Shown here piece after piece: positions 1 through 7,952 of a DNA stretch of 28,270 nucleotides. How positions within the stretch are numbered: position 1 is the first letter of the stretch; every line of letters starts with the position of its first letter. The position numbers were made by a program, and so were the translations under genes. Origin of the DNA: JANLQX01 sp043775075 (GTDB lineage: Bacteria; Actinomycetota; Acidimicrobiia; Acidimicrobiales; JANYDT01); assembly GCA_043775075.1 (NCBI GenBank), contig JAYVSS010000103.1, positions 1 to 28,270 on the forward strand. The letters run 5' to 3'. The notes under the pieces are model-generated. The model was not told the origin of the DNA. It was given only the letters and a program-made list of their open reading frames with translations, and searched no databases.

Positions 1-1
1 C

Positions 2-457
2 GGGCATTCGAATGGCGGCTTTATGTCCTATCGAATGGCTTGCGAACACGCTGACAAGATCGCCGCGATCGTCAGCATTGCTGGTGCGGCGAACGGCCAG
101 GCCGGCGTGTGCAAGCCATCAGAACCAGTAAGCGTGCTTCAGATACATGGCACAGCTGACACCACGATCGCTTACGCCGGCGGGTCCATCGGTGGATTGA
201 GCTATCCGTCAGCCCTCGATTCGGTGGCGTCATGGGCCAGCGTCAACGGTTGTGCGGCCAGGCCGACCAAGTCCACGGTCACGCTCGACCTCGTGGCTGA
301 CCTGGCGGGAAAGGAAACGGGGGTGTCCTCGTTTGCCCCGTGCTCTCGTGCCGCAGCGGAGCTGTGGTCGATGAACGGGGCGGTGCACTCACCCGCATTC
401 TCCGCCGACTTCGCAGCCGATGTGGTGGACTTCCTACTTGCTCACCCCAAGGCGTAG
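2..457 (+). CDS. Secreted PHB depolymerase / feruloyl esterase-type alpha/beta hydrolase, C-terminal part
   Basis: The gene enters from the left edge. The reading frame is open from base 2 and begins inside the nucleophile elbow GHSNGGF, so the true start and N-terminal half lie outside the window. The Ser codon is at bases 8-10. The remaining triad candidates are visible: Asp in HGTADTT and His in GAVHSP near the C-terminus. The GxSxGG elbow, the spacing and the 'LQIHGTAD' strand match the Esterase_phd / LpqC family (polyhydroxybutyrate depolymerases, feruloyl and acetyl-xylan esterases), which are usually secreted and cut ester bonds in polymers. Several Cys residues (GVCKP, NGCAA, FAPCS) fit an exported disulfide-bonded protein. 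The internal ATG at base 23 is not the start, because the catalytic Ser lies before it. The exact substrate cannot be read from this part. Confidence 0.85.
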   Translation, partial: GHSNGGFMSYRMACEHADKIAAIVSIAGAANGQAGVCKPSEPVSVLQIHGTADTTIAYAGGSIGGLSYPSALDSVASWASVNGCAARPTKSTVTLDLVADLAGKETGVSSFAPCSRAAAELWSMNGAVHSPAFSADFAADVVDFLLAHPKA

Positions 458-630
458 CGGTGGCGCCGATGTAGCGGTCTGGGCCAACGAAAGCAACCTG
501 ATCGACGCCCCGCACGAAGCCAACTCGCGGACTCAGACCACTACGACCTTGGTCCAGTAGCAACCGGGACTTCCGTTCGTTCACCTGGATTCGTTGCTCG
601 GCGATCGATCGAGCACGAAAGGAACTTGTG

Positions 631-1215
631 ATGCGTTCTTCCAACCACCTCCGTGCAGGACTCTTCATCGCTGCCGCGACTGCCACGGCACTGACGTTGG
701 GGACGCACCCGGCGCTTGCCGATCGAGGTTCAGAAAACCGCGCCGGGGAGCAACAACGCTGCGGTGGCTGTGATGACAGCGAGATTCGCGCCACGATCAC
801 CAGCGCGCTGCCCGCCATCATTGAGCGTTCCACCGTCCCCCACCCGACGATGGTCAATACCGTCACCACCATTGGTCGCCGGGACGACAATAAGCCGATC
901 GAGAATGAGGCATGTGAACGACCCGAGATCGAGGGCGCTGAACATCCCGTCGTTTCCAGCACCTCGACCACCTCGACCACGTGGACCACGTCGACGATCG
1001 TTCCCCGAGTGGCAGTCGGCGCGGGCGTGACGACCACCTCGACCACCTCGACCACGTCGACGATCGTTCCCCGAGTGGCAGTCGGCGCGGGCGTGACGAC
1101 CACGACGACGATTGTCCCGAAGACCACCATCACCAGTGCCAGCACGACCACCACCGAGACGCCGGTGCCGGTACGGCCGACGGAACTTCGCCGAAACCGC
1201 CGTCGTCGAGGCTGA
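631..1215 (+). CDS. Small secreted Thr-rich repeat protein of unknown function
   Basis: No known family was recognised. The ATG at 631 is preceded by GAAAGGAA at 616-623; a GTG directly upstream at 628 is the alternative start. A signal peptide is clear: MRSSNHLR, a hydrophobic Ala/Leu/Thr stretch, then a likely cut after HPALA. The mature protein starts with a charged region holding a CGGC pair, then a region of about 60 residues with little repeat character. It ends in a low-complexity Ser/Thr tract with two copies of a 22-residue unit (TIVPRVAVGAGVTTTSTTST) and a basic tail (RRNRRRRG). Thr/Ser-rich tracts of this sort are typical of extended wall-spanning or glycosylated linkers in actinobacteria, which is inference here. 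No sortase signal or lipobox is present. It lies 173 bp after the esterase on the same strand, and those 173 bp show no clear promoter. Confidence 0.65.
   Translation: MRSSNHLRAGLFIAAATATALTLGTHPALADRGSENRAGEQQRCGGCDDSEIRATITSALPAIIERSTVPHPTMVNTVTTIGRRDDNKPIENEACERPEIEGAEHPVVSSTSTTSTTWTTSTIVPRVAVGAGVTTTSTTSTTSTIVPRVAVGAGVTTTTTIVPKTTITSASTTTTETPVPVRPTELRRNRRRRG
985..1103 (+). repeat. 66-bp in-frame tandem repeat in the Thr-rich protein gene
   Basis: The unit starting accacgtcgacgatcg at 985 recurs at 1051 with no mismatch through gtgacgaccac (copy 2 ends about 1103). The period is 66 bp, exactly 22 codons. The preceding Thr-codon run (from about 961) is a degenerate extension of the same unit. 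Identity at third codon positions suggests a recent duplication. Confidence 0.9.
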
Positions 1216-1256
1216 AACTGGGCGCAGCGTGCGGACCCCGTCCCACGGAGCGGCGA

Positions 1257-1328
1257 GTTGTCCGATTTACGACATGGTGTCTGGTTTGCGACGTCGTAAA
1301 CCGGACACCGCGTCGTTTTTCCGACAGA
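1257..1328. repeat. Nested 72-bp palindrome built of four 17-bp half-sites
   Basis: The core 1276-1309 is a 34-bp near-perfect inverted repeat with no loop: ggtgtctggtttgcgac followed by gtcgtaaaccggacacc, with two differences. A further direct copy, gttgtccgatttacgac, sits at 1257-1273. A weaker inverted copy (10 of 17 matching) sits at 1312-1328. Each outer copy is separated from the core by exactly 2 bp, so the element is symmetric about 1292/1293. It lies between two same-strand genes and is followed by no strong T run; the only one, TTTTT at 1316-1320, is inside the last half-site. It could be a multi-site operator, a REP/MITE-like element or a hairpin terminator. The rest of the 205-bp gap (1216-1421) shows only the ribosome-binding site of the next gene. 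Confidence 0.85.
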
Positions 1329-1421
1329 CAGCACCAGCGGCGGGCCCGACGTCGATTGGGGGAAGCGCACGTACTGTGTCTTGGTGCGATTTGAGCGGCA
1401 GGATATTCTGAGGAAGACCCG

Positions 1422-2237
1422 GTGAGCGCGGGGTCGAGCCTGCGAGTGGGGATTTGGCTGTTCCCCGGCGCTCCCGTCGGCGAGATGGTCGACGCCATCG
1501 TCGCCGCCGACGCCGCTGGGGTCGACGAGGTGTGGATCGCCGACGAAGGGGTGATGCGTGAACCGCTCGTGGCGTTGAGCGCGGCATCCGTGCTGACCAC
1601 TCGGATCAAACTCGGAATTGGCATTACGACACCGATGATTCGTCACCCGGGCGCGATTGGCTCGTCGATGGCCACCCTCGACGAACTGTCCGGTGGCCGG
1701 GCGATGCTCGGCTTCGGCGTGGGCGGTCACCTCACGCTCGCTCCGTTTGGACTCCAGGCAGAAAAGCCGGTGGCACTCATTCGCGATGCGATTCGCGTGG
1801 CGCGCGCCGTCATGGAGCGCCAGTCCGTCCTTGGGTACGAGCCGCCGGACCACGCCATGCCCGCCCGTCGGGTGCCGATCTTCGTTGCGTCCCGCGGTGA
1901 GCAGATCAATCGGCTGGCCTCCCGGGAGGCCGACGGCGCGTTTCTCTCGGGCGTCCCGATCGACGATCTCGAGCGGCTAGTGGGCCTTGTTCGCTCGGTC
2001 CGGCCGATCCATGTGGCGCTCTATCCGTCGGTTCGGTTTCGTCCGCCCGCACCGGGGGAGGTCGGGGACCGGGCGTCGTTGCGGGGGACGCCAGACGAGA
2101 TTGCGGCGGCACTACGGAGTCTCGCGGCGCAGTTTCAACCCGAATCCATCGGACTCTGTTTGGTGGACGGTGACCCGATGGCGGCGATGACCGCGTCCGC
2201 CCTGGCGACCATCGCCGCCTTCCGGGCGCTGGTCTAG
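1422..2237 (+). CDS. LLM-class flavin/F420-dependent oxidoreductase
   Basis: This is a bacterial luciferase-like TIM-barrel oxidoreductase of 271 residues, near the short end for the family. Visible family features are the N-terminal strand LRVGIWLFPGAP, then AAGVDEVWIADEG, the LGIGITTPMIRHPG segment (typical of methylene-H4MPT-reductase-like proteins), LSGGRAMLGFGVGG and the later strand RVPIFVASRGEQ. Such enzymes move hydride between F420 or FMN and an organic substrate in the cytoplasm; which cofactor and substrate apply here cannot be told. The start is GTG at 1422, with AGGAAG at 1411-1416 as the Shine-Dalgarno sequence. It is followed by the VOC-fold gene after about 110 bp, a common pairing in actinobacterial oxidative metabolism, but no pathway is evident. 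Confidence 0.82.
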   Translation: MSAGSSLRVGIWLFPGAPVGEMVDAIVAADAAGVDEVWIADEGVMREPLVALSAASVLTTRIKLGIGITTPMIRHPGAIGSSMATLDELSGGRAMLGFGVGGHLTLAPFGLQAEKPVALIRDAIRVARAVMERQSVLGYEPPDHAMPARRVPIFVASRGEQINRLASREADGAFLSGVPIDDLERLVGLVRSVRPIHVALYPSVRFRPPAPGEVGDRASLRGTPDEIAAALRSLAAQFQPESIGLCLVDGDPMAAMTASALATIAAFRALV

Positions 2238-2345
2238 TCCGCCGGGCCAGTCCGCCGGTAGTTGTGATCGGGTCCACAGGTGAGGAAGGATCGTTACGAC
2301 GGGGTCAATGCGCTGGCCCACTCAGGACGAAAGGCAGGGTTACTC

Positions 2346-2849
2346 ATGGGCTTTCATCACGTGGCATACACCACGAAAGACGTTGAAGCGACAACCCACT
2401 TTTATAACAACCTCATGGGTTTCCCGCTGACCTATACCGAGGTTCAGGGGCACGGCGAGTCCTGGGTTCGTCATGTCTTCTACGACATCGGCGACGGCGA
2501 ATCGCTGGCCTTCTTTCAGCTCCACGGGGTGGGCGAGAAGGAGGGCTACGCCACGGATGTTTCGGAGAGCGTTGGTCTTCCGGTGTGGGTCAACCATGCC
2601 GCCATTCGGGCCACGGCGGCGAAGCAGGAAGAGGTCCGGGCCCGCATGGAAGCCGCCGGCATCAAGCCGCTGATGGAACTCGACCACGGTTGGTGCCAAT
2701 CGCTGTATTACGGCGATCCCAACGGGGTCATGGTCGAACTTTGTCGAGATACGCCGGGCTTTGCGCCTGACGCCGACGAGGCGCTCCGACTGGTGCAGGG
2801 CGACCCGATGACGCTGATCGGATCCGGAGTCGCCGGACGCCGGGACTGA
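2346..2849 (+). CDS. VOC (glyoxalase/bleomycin-resistance/dioxygenase) superfamily protein
   Basis: The protein has 167 residues with the paired beta-alpha-beta-beta-beta layout of VOC proteins. Module 1 opens with MGFHHVAYTTKDVEATTHFY. Module 2 holds VWVNHAAIRA and ends in YYGDPNGVMVELCRD, the classical metal-site Glu region. Likely metal ligands are a His in HHVAY, a His in VNHAAI and the Glu in VMVEL. The frame is open upstream to a GTG at 2280, but the family always begins at the MGFHHVA strand, and an AAGGCAG-type Shine-Dalgarno precedes ATG 2346, so I chose 2346. The family includes extradiol dioxygenases, epimerases and resistance proteins; the reaction here is unknown. It probably shares a transcript with the LLM gene upstream. 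Confidence 0.85.
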   Translation: MGFHHVAYTTKDVEATTHFYNNLMGFPLTYTEVQGHGESWVRHVFYDIGDGESLAFFQLHGVGEKEGYATDVSESVGLPVWVNHAAIRATAAKQEEVRARMEAAGIKPLMELDHGWCQSLYYGDPNGVMVELCRDTPGFAPDADEALRLVQGDPMTLIGSGVAGRRD

Positions 2850-2907
2850 CCGAATTTCTGCTCTGGGCTCGCAATCAGTACGCGCGCCTATTGATTCCCG
2901 GGATGGA

Positions 2908-4782
2908 TTGGGCTCGAACCAGCAAAATTGGCGAAGGGGTAACGCCGCCGCGGTGGGAGACTTGTCGGCCGTGTCTGCCGATGAAACGCCACCCATCGAA
3001 GCGCCGTCGACGGTCCGTCGGCGCCATTGGCGCGGGGACTTTGCCGTCGTTTCGCTCTACGCCAAGCGTGAACCCAAGCTGTTCATCCTGGCGGTCTCCG
3101 GAGCAACGGTGTTCGCCCTGCTCACGGTGGGATGGAGCCGCACGTTGGGTGGCGTGGTGGACAAGCTCGTCCGCCCGTTGCTCGATGCAGAAACCCGTCC
3201 CTCCGCAGTCGAGCTGGCGCAAAAGAACAAAGTCTCGCTCCTCCTTCTCCTCGGCGCCGTCGGATGGTTCCGACTGGCCGCCGCCCTCGTTCGACGCATC
3301 AATGCCGCCCGGCTCGCCCATCGCAGCGCCCACACATGGCGGGCCATGGTGGTCCGCCACCTTGTCCGTCAGCCGTTGGCGTTCTTTCGACGGTCGCCCA
3401 CGGGAACGCTCCTGGGGCACGCCGACAACGACCCGGAGGCGGCGTCGGCGGTACTTCATCCACTGCCCTACGCCCTTGGCGTTCTGGCGCTTATTGCGAT
3501 CGCCCTCGGATGGTTGATCTCCGTGGATCTACCAATGGCGGTGGTTTCAGCCATCGTGCTTCCCGCCACCCTGTTGATCAACGAACAATTCCAGGCTCGG
3601 GCCGAGGCACCGAACACTGCCGTGCAGGACGACGTGGCCGACCTTGCCGGCGTGGTGCACGAAACGGTAGACGGGATCGCCACGGTGAAGGCGCTCGGTT
3701 TGACCCAGCACATGATGGGCCGGGCTCGTCCGCGGATTGAGTTGCTCCGAGAGCACAAGCTCGAAATCGTACGTCTACGTAGCGTTGTCAACACGTTTGA
3801 GACCCTTATCCCGCAGCTCGTCAATGTTGGTCTGGTGATGCTCGGTGCGTGGCGGGTCAAGGCCGGAGCGATGTCGATTGGCGACATGGTCGCCATCGTG
3901 TCGCTGTACAACCTCATGGTCTGGCCGTTGCAGCTCCTCGCCTGGGCAATGTTCGAAATGACGCGCTCACGGGTGGGCGTTGGTCGGTTGGAGGGTTTGC
4001 TGGCGATCGATCCTCCCCCCGAGCCCCCACGTCGCCCGCCCGCTCGCGCGGAAAACGTCATCGATCTGCACAACGTCTCGCTCGTGCACGACGACGGCCG
4101 CCAAGCGCTCGACGGTGTTTCTCTCGGTATCCGTCGAGGTTCGACGACGGCCATTGTCGGGGCCACGGGCGCCGGAAAGTCAACGTTGTTGCACGTGCTC
4201 GCCGGTCTGGACGCACCCACCACTGGTACTCGCGGTGTGGGGACGGACAGGATCTCGCTCGTCTTTCAGGAGCCGCTCGTCCTTTCCGGAACCATCGAAC
4301 ACAACCTCGCGCTGGGGGCCACGCTCGAATCAGGTCGCGTGCAAATGGCGTTGCAAACCAGTGAGGCTTCGGAGTTCGTCGATGGGCTCGTGGACGGGAT
4401 ACACACTCGTCTGGGCGAGCGTGGAGTCACTCTTTCGGGCGGACAGCGCCAGCGGTTGGCATTGGCACGCGCACTCTCTCGTCGAAGTGACGTGTTGCTT
4501 CTCGACGACACCACGTCAGCCCTGGATGCCACAACCGAAGCGCACATACTTTCTTCGTTACGTTCAAAGAATCTGGTGGAGACCATGGTCCTGGTGGCGT
4601 CGCGGCCGTCCACCATCACCTACGCAGACACGGTGATATTGATTGACGGAGGTCGGATTGTGGCCCAGGGATCACACGACGAGCTTCGCCGCACATCGCC
4701 GCAGTATCGAGATCTGGTGGAGCCGCTGCAGCACTCCGGCCCCATCGCCGTGACCGCCGCGGCGCCGGCGACGCAGTCATGA
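2908..4782 (+). CDS. ABC exporter half-transporter with degenerate ATPase site (subunit 1 of heterodimer)
   Basis: This is an N-terminal transmembrane domain (about residues 40-350, six hydrophobic segments) fused to a nucleotide-binding domain. Walker A is GATGAGKST (about residue 418), the Q-loop is VFQEP and the signature is the intact LSGGQRQR (about 509). Two catalytic positions are altered: the Walker B Glu is Asp (LLLDDTTSALD, residue 534) and the H-loop His is Ser (VASRPST, residue 565). The stretch between Walker A and the Q-loop is shorter than usual. This is the pattern of the degenerate half of heterodimeric exporters such as TM287/288. The start is uncertain: TTG at 2908 gives the longest frame, while GTG at 2953 or 2971 would still leave the whole transmembrane domain. 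Its stop overlaps the next start by ATGA. The cargo is unknown; multidrug or lipid export is usual for this family. Confidence 0.88.
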   Translation: MGSNQQNWRRGNAAAVGDLSAVSADETPPIEAPSTVRRRHWRGDFAVVSLYAKREPKLFILAVSGATVFALLTVGWSRTLGGVVDKLVRPLLDAETRPSAVELAQKNKVSLLLLLGAVGWFRLAAALVRRINAARLAHRSAHTWRAMVVRHLVRQPLAFFRRSPTGTLLGHADNDPEAASAVLHPLPYALGVLALIAIALGWLISVDLPMAVVSAIVLPATLLINEQFQARAEAPNTAVQDDVADLAGVVHETVDGIATVKALGLTQHMMGRARPRIELLREHKLEIVRLRSVVNTFETLIPQLVNVGLVMLGAWRVKAGAMSIGDMVAIVSLYNLMVWPLQLLAWAMFEMTRSRVGVGRLEGLLAIDPPPEPPRRPPARAENVIDLHNVSLVHDDGRQALDGVSLGIRRGSTTAIVGATGAGKSTLLHVLAGLDAPTTGTRGVGTDRISLVFQEPLVLSGTIEHNLALGATLESGRVQMALQTSEASEFVDGLVDGIHTRLGERGVTLSGGQRQRLALARALSRRSDVLLLDDTTSALDATTEAHILSSLRSKNLVETMVLVASRPSTITYADTVILIDGGRIVAQGSHDELRRTSPQYRDLVEPLQHSGPIAVTAAAPATQS

Positions 4783-6629
4783 GTGGTGCACGCGCGGGTC
4801 GGGCGCAAGGTCCACTTCGCCGGAGTTGGCACTCCGTACCGGAGTTCCGCACCGGGTGGAAGGGGACTCTTGGCCTCGCCTTGCTGGGAGCCCTCGGCCG
4901 CCTGGTGGTACCCCTGCTCATCCGCCAAGCGATTGACCGCGGGCTCGTCGCCGGTGACGTGCGGGTTGGATACGTGACGGCGTTGTGCGGTGCGGGCTTC
5001 GTCGGTCTGCTGCTCACGGCCGGGGCCAACCGGACTGCGGTGGTGCGACTGGGAACGACGTCGGAGAACGGCCTGGCGGTACTACGTGTACGTATCGTCC
5101 AGCGCATTCTTGATCTGTCGTTGCATCAGCATTCGAATCAACGTCGAGGCGTTCTCGTGGCCCGGGCCACCAGTGATGTGGAGACCCTCTCGGAATTCTT
5201 CTCCTGGGCGGCGATTGCGTGGATCACCAACGCCGTGGTGATGGCGGTGGTGGGGACCGCCATGATGGTGATCGATTGGCAGCTCGGCCTCGTCGCGCTT
5301 GCGTTAAGTTCACTTATGATCCCGTTTATGCGGGTAATGCAGAAGCGCCTTCGGATTGCCCACGGCGAAGTTCGGGCGCACGTTGGTTCGTATCTCGGTC
5401 AGGTAGCCGAACTGGTGGGAAGTGCCTCACTCATTCGGGCCTACCAAGCCGGCCCGGTGATCGAAACGTCTACGATCGCCGCGTCGGACCGTCGGCGCCG
5501 GGCCAACGTCAAGGCCGGCGCGCAGTCCGCGGTGCTCGGGGTAGGGAACCAATTCATTGAGGTCGCCATCGTCGTGGCCGTGATCCTCATCGGGTTGTCC
5601 CGCACCGGTAGCCACGCCATGAGTGCTGGCACGCTCGTCGGTTTCGTCTTTCTCGTATCCCGATTCCTTGAACCGCTCGGCGAACTCTCCGAGGTCGTCG
5701 ATCAAACTCAGCGAGCCGTTGCGGGCATCACGCGGGTCCTTGATCTTCTCGACCTTCCGGTGGATCTGGTGGAGAACCCGACCTCGCGTCCCCTCCCCGA
5801 TGGCGCCCTCGGCGTGACGTTCGACCATGTTCGCTTTACCTACCCACTTCGTCCGGTGCACAGCGCCGATGATGAAGATGAGGCGGGGGCGGCGAGTGAC
5901 GTACCCGTGGTTGCCAGCGCCATGACAGTTGGCGGCCGTTTCGTCATCGACGATCTCAACCTTTCCATTGCCGCCGGAACGATCGTGGCCATCGTGGGAG
6001 CGACTGGTTCGGGCAAGAGCACCGTGGCCCGGCTGCTCTCGCGCTCCGTTGATCCCGATGGCGGGGTGGTGCGTATTGGCGGCGTGGACCTTCGTCATGT
6101 TTCGTTCGACGATCTTCATCGACGGGTGCAGATCGTGGCCCAGGAGCCGTTCCTGTTTAACACCACTATTGGCGCCAATCTCGGCCTCGCCAATCCGCGC
6201 CTCACGCCCGACGAGCAGCTCGCCATCTTTGATGAATTGGGCATCGGGGATTGGATTCGGTCGATGCCTCTCGGCGTTGAGACTGAGGTCGGTGAACGTG
6301 GTGCGCTTCTGTCCGCCGGTGAGCGTCAGCTCGTGGTGCTCGCTCGTACTCGCGCATGTAATCCCGACGTGCTCATTCTCGACGAGGCGACCTCCTCGGT
6401 GGATGCCACCACAGAGGCCCGTCTGGCTCAGACCATCATGGCGCTGGCCTCCGGTCGGACCACGGTGGTGATTGCTCATCGTCTCACCACCGCGGCGCGA
6501 GCCGACCGAGTTCTCGTGATGAGCGATGGTCGAGTGGTCGAGGACGGTCCCCCGAGTCAACTCCTCAGCAAGCCGAGCGGACAGTATGCGCGCCTATGGG
6601 ATGCGTGGGATGCGTGGCATGTGTCGTGA
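4779..6629 (+). CDS. ABC exporter half-transporter with catalytic Glu and His (subunit 2 of heterodimer)
   Basis: This is a 616-residue fused transmembrane/ATPase protein translationally coupled to the preceding half. The membrane domain covers about residues 20-315. In the ATPase domain, Walker A is GATGSGKST (about 407), the Q-loop is VAQEPFLF, Walker B is complete with its catalytic Glu (VLILDEATSSVD, Glu about 536) and the H-loop His is present (VIAHRLTT, His 567). The signature is altered to LSAGERQ (about 511) instead of LSGGQ. In a head-to-tail dimer this altered signature faces the degenerate Walker B/H-loop of subunit 1, leaving one good ATP site. An acidic insertion (DDEDEAGAASD) sits near the start of the ATPase domain, ahead of the usual first strand. 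It ends 39 bp before the convergent desaturase gene. Confidence 0.9.
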   Translation: MSGARAGRAQGPLRRSWHSVPEFRTGWKGTLGLALLGALGRLVVPLLIRQAIDRGLVAGDVRVGYVTALCGAGFVGLLLTAGANRTAVVRLGTTSENGLAVLRVRIVQRILDLSLHQHSNQRRGVLVARATSDVETLSEFFSWAAIAWITNAVVMAVVGTAMMVIDWQLGLVALALSSLMIPFMRVMQKRLRIAHGEVRAHVGSYLGQVAELVGSASLIRAYQAGPVIETSTIAASDRRRRANVKAGAQSAVLGVGNQFIEVAIVVAVILIGLSRTGSHAMSAGTLVGFVFLVSRFLEPLGELSEVVDQTQRAVAGITRVLDLLDLPVDLVENPTSRPLPDGALGVTFDHVRFTYPLRPVHSADDEDEAGAASDVPVVASAMTVGGRFVIDDLNLSIAAGTIVAIVGATGSGKSTVARLLSRSVDPDGGVVRIGGVDLRHVSFDDLHRRVQIVAQEPFLFNTTIGANLGLANPRLTPDEQLAIFDELGIGDWIRSMPLGVETEVGERGALLSAGERQLVVLARTRACNPDVLILDEATSSVDATTEARLAQTIMALASGRTTVVIAHRLTTAARADRVLVMSDGRVVEDGPPSQLLSKPSGQYARLWDAWDAWHVS

Positions 6630-6631
6630 GC

Positions 6632-6684
6632 CGTCAGCGGTTCTGTGTGAGCGGTTCGGTGTGAGCGGCTAGAACCGGCTGACG
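6632..6684. terminator. Possible bidirectional hairpin between convergent genes
   Basis: cgtcagcggttct (6632-6644) pairs with agaaccggctgacg (6671-6684) with one bulged base. The right arm includes the desaturase stop codon. The loop is long (about 26 nt) and contains a 12-bp direct repeat (gtgtgagcggtt / gtgtgagcggct). No T run follows on either side, so a terminator role is only suggested by the position between converging genes. Confidence 0.35.
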
Positions 6685-7790
6685 ACGGCCATATACGGTC
6701 GGCTGGTCCGCACCTTCTTCAGCGTGACCTGACGCAACGGAACCCATGCCGGCGTGGGTTCGGGACGCCCCATGAGCTTGAGGTACGCAATCACCGACCA
6801 CATGCCCGAGGAAATGGATGGGTACGAGTGATACTCCAACCCAAGTTCGGCGCACGTGGCGCGAAGCGACACCGTGGCCGGGTAGAGGGCATGGGGCGAA
6901 AGGCGGGGCCATAGATGATGGGCCACGTGCACGCCGTGCGCCTGTCCGAGGAACCACCGGGTCAGTCGACGATCGGGCGAGAGGTCGGCGGCCACAGCGA
7001 GAATGCGAAGAACTCGAGCGTCTGCCGGGGGCGTGAATGGTTCGAGAACGGGGACACGATTGAGTTCCGACGCGTGCCCAATCAAATTCAGGATTCCCGT
7101 GGTTACTCCGGCGACGCCCATCGCGATGGCGCAGAAGAGCGCCACACCGATCCATGGGAATCGGGCTAGCGGGATGCCTACCAGGACAGCGGTGACAATC
7201 AGCTTTGGTGGAACGAATATCGCAGCACGCCGCAACGTGGGCGTTTCGATTTGTTGGCGACCATCACGCCCCGTGAGGAGAAAGAGCAGGTCGACAATCC
7301 ATATGTTCACGTAGTAAATACTGAGCAGCGGCCAAACGTAAAGATGCTGAAAGCGGTGGTAGCGGCGAAGGGGATGCTGGGGCGAGAACCGCATTAGTGC
7401 GGACACCAGGTCGTCGGCCAACGACGTATCGTCCCGATGGGAATGGTGCCGACGAGTATGTCGCTGTCGATACGTAGGCGCGCATACGGCCACGCCAGAC
7501 ATCGCAAACGAGGCCACGCGACCAACCCAGACCGACGAGAACATGGCACCGTGGTTGGCGTTGTGTCCGAGCAATAATCCGTGAGCGAGCGAAGCCCCGA
7601 GGAGGACGGCGAGCACCGCTCGACCAATTCCGGGAAGCGGAGCAAACACCAGCGCAGACCACGAGCCCCAGATCAACGACACCGCTCCGACCAGCTCGGC
7701 CGTCGCTCGACGGTTGTCGGGTCCGCGGGAAAGCACGTCCGGGGGCATACGTGCTTCTATCTCGGAGAGAAGAGAGTCACGTTTTGGCAC
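6669..7790 (-). CDS. Membrane fatty-acid desaturase-family protein
   Basis: This is a 373-residue integral membrane protein with the three His clusters of the di-iron membrane desaturase family: GHNANH (His 76 and 80), RHTRRHH (His 111, 115 and 116) and HVAHH (His 288, 291 and 292, followed by LWP). Hydrophobic segments lie around residues 32-75, 150-172 and 195-235, giving the usual arrangement with all boxes on the cytoplasmic face. Such enzymes insert double bonds into acyl chains using O2 and an electron donor, or hydroxylate lipids and carotenoids. Which lipid is used here is not visible. The start GTG at 7790 is supported by GAAGG seven bases upstream; ATG at 7748 is an alternative. The TetR-like gene immediately upstream on the same strand is a likely regulator by position. 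Confidence 0.88.
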   Translation of the reverse strand: MPKRDSLLSEIEARMPPDVLSRGPDNRRATAELVGAVSLIWGSWSALVFAPLPGIGRAVLAVLLGASLAHGLLLGHNANHGAMFSSVWVGRVASFAMSGVAVCAPTYRQRHTRRHHSHRDDTSLADDLVSALMRFSPQHPLRRYHRFQHLYVWPLLSIYYVNIWIVDLLFLLTGRDGRQQIETPTLRRAAIFVPPKLIVTAVLVGIPLARFPWIGVALFCAIAMGVAGVTTGILNLIGHASELNRVPVLEPFTPPADARVLRILAVAADLSPDRRLTRWFLGQAHGVHVAHHLWPRLSPHALYPATVSLRATCAELGLEYHSYPSISSGMWSVIAYLKLMGRPEPTPAWVPLRQVTLKKVRTSRPYMAVVSRF

Positions 7791-7842
7791 CCCACAACCT
7801 TCGCAGACGCACGAGGGCCGTGCCGACGAATCCTCACAGTTA

Positions 7843-7952
7843 TTACGAATCCCTCATCAACGCGGGCAGGGCCGCTTCAACGTGCGGAGTTCCGGCGTCT
7901 TACGAATCCCTCATCAACGCGGGCAGGGCCGCTTCAAGATGGGGATTCCGGC
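7843..7952 (-). repeat. Tandem duplication of the 3' end of the TetR-like gene
   Basis: A 38-bp sequence starting ttacgaatccctcatcaa occurs identically at 7843-7880 and 7900-7937 (period 57 bp). Similarity extends imperfectly into the following ttccggc. Read on the - strand, each copy encodes the same C-terminal tail, EAALPALMRDS followed by TAA. Copy 2 is the end of the TetR-like gene. Copy 1 reads cleanly as AGTPHVEAALPALMRDS and is a second, orphan tail. Only the tail is duplicated; no HTH precedes copy 1. Confidence 0.85.

Noticed and set aside
981..1394. + strand frame with Asp/His/Arg repeats
   Set aside because: It is an out-of-frame reading of the Thr-rich repeat gene and runs through the palindrome.
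279..1853. Long - strand open frame of 524 codons
   Set aside because: It runs antisense through three well-supported features and has low-complexity Val/Arg-rich sequence; it is a shadow of GC-rich coding DNA and repeats.
2280..2345. N-terminal extension of the VOC gene to GTG 2280
   Set aside because: VOC proteins start at the first strand (MGFHHVA), and the ATG at 2346 has its own ribosome-binding site.
7843..7937. Two identical 38-bp repeats with a 19-bp spacer, looking like a minimal CRISPR array
   Set aside because: The spacer is too short, there are only two copies and no cas genes, and the repeats read as the C-terminal tail of the TetR-like gene.
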